The position numbers were made by a program, and so were the translations under genes. This document shows positions 8,067 through 10,930 of a stretch of 10,930 nucleotides of DNA, piece after piece. The DNA is from Candidatus Omnitrophota bacterium (GTDB lineage: Bacteria; Omnitrophota; Koll11; JAHIPI01). Within the stretch, counting starts at the first letter, position 1. Every line of letters begins with the position of its first letter. The stretch is from contig JAQUMG010000047.1 in NCBI GenBank assembly GCA_028718265.1, forward strand, positions 1 to 10,930, read 5' to 3'. Below the pieces are notes generated by a model, which did not search any database, was not told where the DNA came from, and worked only from the letters and a program-made list of their open reading frames with translations.

Positions 8067-8953
8067 TATTCTTCTCCTCTGACCGATTTTATGCCCTCTT
8101 TTAATGCCACTGACGGCGCGTGAAGATACCTGGACATTTGCGTAATATCCCCTACAATGCGACGACGAGGCCTGCCATCGTATCTCACCCGGAACACCGG
8201 CTTCTTTCCCGTGCACCTGCCAATAATTTCGCCTACCATGCGCATCGTATATATTTTTGGTCCGGCGATTTCAATAATACGGCTTTCTTTTAACTCAAGA
8301 GTCGCCCGAACGGCCTTTGCGGCATCAGAAACATGGATGGGATTGATCTTATCTCCGTTAATGCCGTGAAGAATGATTTCTTTTCCTTCTTTTACGGCGC
8401 TAATCAAGCGCGGAATCAGCATATCTTTCCGCTGGCCGGGCCCATATACGAAAAAGAACCTTAAAATAATGATATTGAAGAATTTCGCATACTGCCTGGC
8501 CAAAAGCTCAGCGCAAAGTTTTGTGCTGTGATAAAATTCTATATCGCACTCGACGGGCTTCAGCACTTCTTTCGAGGAATCGCAGCATATGCTTTCGCGC
8601 ACGCCTCCGGATGACGCCAGGATAAATGTGCCCGCCCCCGCCCGGCGCGCGTATTGGAGAAACGCGAGCACGCCGGCCACATTCACATTAAATATGTCAT
8701 CCGCGCGCTTAGGAAACATCCTGAAATGGTCCGATTGAGCCAAATAAACGACTGCATCTGTTTTCTTGGGAAGCAAACGCATATCCAGGCGGTTGTTTAA
8801 GTCACAGTTAATCCATGTGATGCCGTCGTCGTCCCTGCCATGAAGATGCTTACGGGAAATAGCGGCTACCTGCCATTTATCCGTAAGTAAATCCAAAAGA
8901 CAACGGCCTATCAATCCGTTCGCTCCTACGACAAGACACCGCCGCTTAACCAT
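8066..8953 (-). CDS. NAD-dependent epimerase/dehydratase (extended SDR family)
   Basis: This is a 295-residue extended short-chain dehydrogenase of the sugar-nucleotide type. The dinucleotide-binding GxxGxxG motif is GANGLIG (10-16), a Ser pair in ILASSGG (111-117) is at the catalytic Ser/Thr position, and the YxxxK pair is YHSTK (Y141, K145). VYGPGQR (169-175) and NPIHVSDAAKAV (204-215) are usual in UDP-glucose 4-epimerase-like and dTDP-sugar dehydratase-like proteins. It is somewhat shorter than a typical GalE (about 330-340), mostly in the C-terminal substrate domain. Such enzymes epimerise, dehydrate or reduce nucleotide sugars in the cytoplasm; which one cannot be decided here. A TTG two codons upstream (8959) is in frame, but the ATG is better placed behind GAGGAAGG. 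The gene starts 12 bases after the glycosyltransferase stop and ends within the methyltransferase start codon. Confidence 0.92.
   Translation of the reverse strand: MVKRRCLVVGANGLIGRCLLDLLTDKWQVAAISRKHLHGRDDDGITWINCDLNNRLDMRLLPKKTDAVVYLAQSDHFRMFPKRADDIFNVNVAGVLAFLQYARRAGAGTFILASSGGVRESICCDSSKEVLKPVECDIEFYHSTKLCAELLARQYAKFFNIIILRFFFVYGPGQRKDMLIPRLISAVKEGKEIILHGINGDKINPIHVSDAAKAVRATLELKESRIIEIAGPKIYTMRMVGEIIGRCTGKKPVFRVRYDGRPRRRIVGDITQMSRYLHAPSVALKEGIKSVRGEE
8074..8078 (-). promoter_or_regulatory. Shine-Dalgarno site fixing the methyltransferase start
   Basis: AGGAG on the minus strand lies seven bases (AAGAATA) before the ATG at 8064-8066. It sits within the end of the SDR gene and supports the 271-residue start over the longer frame that opens at 8216. 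Confidence 0.8.
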
Positions 8954-8959
8954 TTTCAA

Positions 8960-8967
8960 CCTTCCTC
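8960..8967 (-). promoter_or_regulatory. Shine-Dalgarno site for the SDR gene
   Basis: GAGGAAGG on the minus strand overlaps the stop codon of the preceding glycosyltransferase gene. It lies six bases (TTGAAA) before the ATG at 8951-8953. The spacing favours this ATG over the in-frame TTG at 8957-8959, which directly abuts the site. Confidence 0.65.
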
Positions 8968-10396
8968 ACCCTCTATTTTTCGAATCGCTCAGGGCCTTCT
9001 TGTACACCGTGTCATATTCCGGCCAAAGAGTCTCGTGACCGTGATATTTCTTTGTCCAATCGCGATGTTTATTCCCCATGTCCGCAAGCTTATTCGCGTT
9101 TGCCAGGCAAAACGTAATTTTTTCGTATATCTCATCCTCGGTGAAGCAGTTATTTAACGGCGGATCTTCGGCAAAGTCAAAGTGTCTTGCCCTGTCATAA
9201 TAAGTAACGAGCGGCTTCCCGCAGCTCATGCTCTCCAGAGCAAAAGTGCCAAGCCCGCCATGAGTAAATTGATCTATGCAGACATCCGCGGCATTGATAT
9301 ATTTTCTTAGCGCCGCTTTCGACACGACGCCGATCTTGACTATCCTATTTTCAATGCCCAGTTCTTTTATCAGTTTTTGGGACTTTGCCGTATCCTGTCC
9401 GTACCACACGGTCAGAAAAACGGCTCTCTCGTCTTTCCCGGCAATCCTGGCAATGGCTCTGAACAATTTATCGTTGCCTTTCCATGCCCAATTCTGACGC
9501 GCGCCTGCCAGGAAGATAACTTTATCCGGATATTTCTCATTTAAGTCTTTCCGCAAACTATTGTCCGGATCCGGTGCATTGACATCCGTATCTATCATAA
9601 GAGGTAATAAATCGATTTTACCTTGTGATATGCCCAGTGCTTCCATATATTCCAGCATGATCTTTCCGCTTACGATATGCCGGTCCGCATTCTTGAACCC
9701 CCGATTCTGCATCCATCCGGCTTCGTTGTCAGCAAACGGCGTTATAAAGAGATCTCCCCCGAAAGGAAACGTAACGTATGGCTTGGTGGTAAACGATGCG
9801 ACGCCGATATGCAGGCCGCTTACATGCAATATGTCTACGGAATTATAATGCCTTAGCAGGTCGCGGTGAGGTATAACGGTATAGCTCATTAGATACGATA
9901 TCTGGTCGTATATCGCAACGGGGGTATCCTTAAAAAAGTCTTTTAACTTCTCGTATTCAAAATTTATAGGCATATTATTAACATATGCCTGGTCCCAATA
10001 AGATGATTTTACAAAATCAGGATTTTCCCAGCTCGGCAATACCGTTGACTGGTCCGGCATCGCTTCGCTTACAAAATAAACCTCATCCCAGATAGGCAGC
10101 GATAAAACGACCGTGTCGATAAAATTTGGTTGCAAAAACAGCTTGGCGTTACATCCGTTCTTGCGCGCAATTTTACAGAATCCATACGCATTATTGGCAA
10201 GGTTGCAACTATATCCTATGGAATAGTCGGAAATAATCGACTCGGGATTATGAGATGAAGGGAGCGGGATCTTCTTCTCTCCGAGAAGTTTCTCGCTGCG
10301 CAAAATGGCTTTACGCAAAGCGACGATATAATCTTCGCATCCCGGCGAATTATTCTGTAACATCTTTTTTATTTGCTTTTTTGACGGCACTATCAT
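8966..10396 (-). CDS. GT-B fold glycosyltransferase, GT4-like
   Basis: This protein is 476 residues from the chosen start. The N-terminal half is the acceptor-side domain, with SIGYSCNLANNAYGFCKI (59-76), a YNSVDILHVSGLHIG segment (184-198) and a FPFGGDLF loop (210-217). The C-terminal half is the nucleotide-sugar domain: IFLAGARQNWAWKGNDKL (294-311), TVWYGQDTAKSQKL (329-342), INAADVCIDQF (367-377) and HGGLGTFALESMSCGKPLV (379-397), with Glu388 at the usual terminal Glu of the GT4 donor-binding motif. It aligns by eye with module 2 of the tandem glycosyltransferase at 2669-5479. The ORF could open at a TTG (10411), but that has no Shine-Dalgarno site, whereas the ATG at 10396 has GGAG nine bases upstream. 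No signal peptide or membrane helix is evident, so it is probably cytoplasmic. Substrates are unknown. Confidence 0.9.
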   Translation of the reverse strand: MIVPSKKQIKKMLQNNSPGCEDYIVALRKAILRSEKLLGEKKIPLPSSHNPESIISDYSIGYSCNLANNAYGFCKIARKNGCNAKLFLQPNFIDTVVLSLPIWDEVYFVSEAMPDQSTVLPSWENPDFVKSSYWDQAYVNNMPINFEYEKLKDFFKDTPVAIYDQISYLMSYTVIPHRDLLRHYNSVDILHVSGLHIGVASFTTKPYVTFPFGGDLFITPFADNEAGWMQNRGFKNADRHIVSGKIMLEYMEALGISQGKIDLLPLMIDTDVNAPDPDNSLRKDLNEKYPDKVIFLAGARQNWAWKGNDKLFRAIARIAGKDERAVFLTVWYGQDTAKSQKLIKELGIENRIVKIGVVSKAALRKYINAADVCIDQFTHGGLGTFALESMSCGKPLVTYYDRARHFDFAEDPPLNNCFTEDEIYEKITFCLANANKLADMGNKHRDWTKKYHGHETLWPEYDTVYKKALSDSKNRG

Positions 10397-10405
10397 ATCG
10401 TAAAA

Positions 10406-10409
10406 CTCC
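10406..10409 (-). promoter_or_regulatory. Shine-Dalgarno site fixing the GT4-like glycosyltransferase start
   Basis: GGAG on the minus strand precedes ATG (10394-10396) with a nine-base spacer TTTTACGAT. The upstream in-frame TTG at 10409-10411 overlaps this GGAG and has no site of its own, so the ATG is preferred. Confidence 0.6.
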
Positions 10410-10422
10410 AAAAACTGATCAA

Positions 10423-10930
10423 TTATTTTGTATGCAGAAAGGCGTCTTTAACTGCCTTTATTACGCACCTAAAATTCTTTTCGTGCATGGAATGATACAG
10501 CGGCAGCGCTATGGTTTCGTCTTCCCCTTTCGTTGCATTGGGAAATTCGCCGGGCCTGATTTTATATTTATTTCTATACACTTCCAAACGGTGAACCGCG
10601 TGGGTGCCGGGTCTTGTCCAGATGCCCCTCCCTGCGAGATAATCCATGACTTTGTTGCGTTTTTTCTTTCCGCCCCTTCTCAGCCGCACAACATAAGACT
10701 GATACGTATGGCAGCTTTTTCGCGGCACCGAAGGAAGGATCAGCTCATCCGCCTCTTTTAGAGCCGAATCATAACGGCCTGCCCAGTAAAGCCGGGTCTT
10801 TAAAAGTAAGTCAAGTTTCGATAACTGCGCCAGGCCGACAGCGCCCTGGATATCGGACAACCTCAGGTGGTGCCCCATGTTTACGACCCTGCTCATAGCA
10901 TACGGCCTTGGCATCGCGTGGGGGCCGGGT
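10423..10930 (-). CDS. DegT/DnrJ/EryC1/StrS-family sugar aminotransferase (5' end cut by window)
   Basis: The frame is open to the right edge and ends in TAA at 10423-10425, leaving about 168 C-terminal residues. The diagnostic block is MGHHLRLSDIQGAVGLAQLSKLD, which matches the 'GYNYRLSDIQAALGLAQLEKL' region conserved in PLP-dependent nucleotide-sugar aminotransferases. CHTYQSYVVRL, GIWTRPGTHAVHRL and LPLYHSMHEKN follow in the expected order. The PLP-binding lysine lies in the missing N-terminal part and cannot be checked. These enzymes aminate keto-sugar nucleotides, usually with glutamate as donor, on the way to amino-deoxysugars. The ATG at 10914 is internal, not a start, because the frame continues upstream with family-like residues (GPHAMPRPY). 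It is the first gene seen in the unit, 26 bases ahead of the glycosyltransferase. Confidence 0.92.
   Translation of the reverse strand, partial: PGPHAMPRPYAMSRVVNMGHHLRLSDIQGAVGLAQLSKLDLLLKTRLYWAGRYDSALKEADELILPSVPRKSCHTYQSYVVRLRRGGKKKRNKVMDYLAGRGIWTRPGTHAVHRLEVYRNKYKIRPGEFPNATKGEDETIALPLYHSMHEKNFRCVIKAVKDAFLHTK

Larger units (their letters stand above)
1..10930 (-). other. Interior of a single glycan-biosynthesis transcription unit
   Basis: Nine genes read in one direction with spacings of 26, 12, -1, 12, -20, -4, 27 and 14 bases (negative is overlap). No inverted repeat with a T-run and no space large enough for a promoter is seen between them, so they are probably co-transcribed from a promoter beyond the right edge. 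The family mix (DegT, SDR, methyltransferase, AsnB-like, four or more glycosyltransferase modules, membrane proteins) is typical of surface polysaccharide loci. Confidence 0.8.

Noticed and set aside
8067..8216. 50-residue N-terminal extension of the methyltransferase
   Set aside because: It would overlap the conserved SDR C-terminus by about 150 bases. The inner ATG has a strong AGGAG site at good spacing, and the extension has no family features.
10255..10761. 168-residue plus-strand open frame across the aminotransferase/glycosyltransferase junction
   Set aside because: It is antisense to two well-supported genes and shows no family features; it is a shadow frame.
10912..10914. ATG at 10914 as the start of a short aminotransferase-like protein
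   Set aside because: The frame continues to the window edge with residues fitting the family, and a 163-residue protein would lack the PLP-binding half. It is an internal Met of a gene cut by the window.

Overview
All nine recognisable genes in this window lie on the minus strand, in one nearly gapless series. Intergenic spaces are at most about 27 bases and several genes overlap, so this looks like the interior of a single surface-glycan (O-antigen, capsule or exopolysaccharide-like) biosynthesis operon. Both ends are cut: transcription enters from the right edge inside an aminotransferase gene and leaves at the left edge inside a glycosyltransferase gene. I see no promoter, terminator, RNA gene, mobile element or CRISPR array, and no gene-free stretch longer than 30 bases.

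In transcription order (right to left) the genes are: the C-terminal part of a DegT/DnrJ/EryC1/StrS-type sugar aminotransferase (10423-10930); a GT-B-fold glycosyltransferase (8966-10396); an extended SDR sugar epimerase/dehydratase (8066-8953); a class I SAM methyltransferase (7251-8066); a glutamine-hydrolysing asparagine synthase homologue (5460-7238); a very long protein with two GT-B glycosyltransferase modules in tandem (2669-5479); a small membrane-anchored protein of unknown function (1857-2672); a polytopic membrane protein that may be a GT-C glycosyltransferase (495-1829); and the N-terminal 160 residues of a GT2 polyprenyl-phosphate-glycosyltransferase-like enzyme (1-480).

A plausible joint role is as follows. 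The aminotransferase and SDR enzyme make an unusual (amino) sugar nucleotide. The methyltransferase and asparagine synthase homologue decorate the sugar, by methylation and by amidation of a uronic acid. The GT-B enzymes assemble the repeat unit on the cytoplasmic side. The GT2 and polytopic membrane proteins could supply and use a lipid-linked sugar on the far side of the membrane. This is inference from families and context; no substrate can be read from the sequence.

The host is a bacterium with moderate G+C, ordinary Shine-Dalgarno sites and tightly packed genes. The style (long runs of divergent glycosyltransferases with DegT, AsnB and SDR genes) resembles uncultured lineages such as Omnitrophota, but that is an impression and not a demonstrated assignment.

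The most interesting points are the tandem glycosyltransferase, whose C-terminal module is visibly paralogous to the separate glycosyltransferase four genes upstream but carries Arg where the catalytic-domain Glu is expected; a four-cysteine cluster in its N-terminal module; and two membrane proteins of unknown function that follow it.
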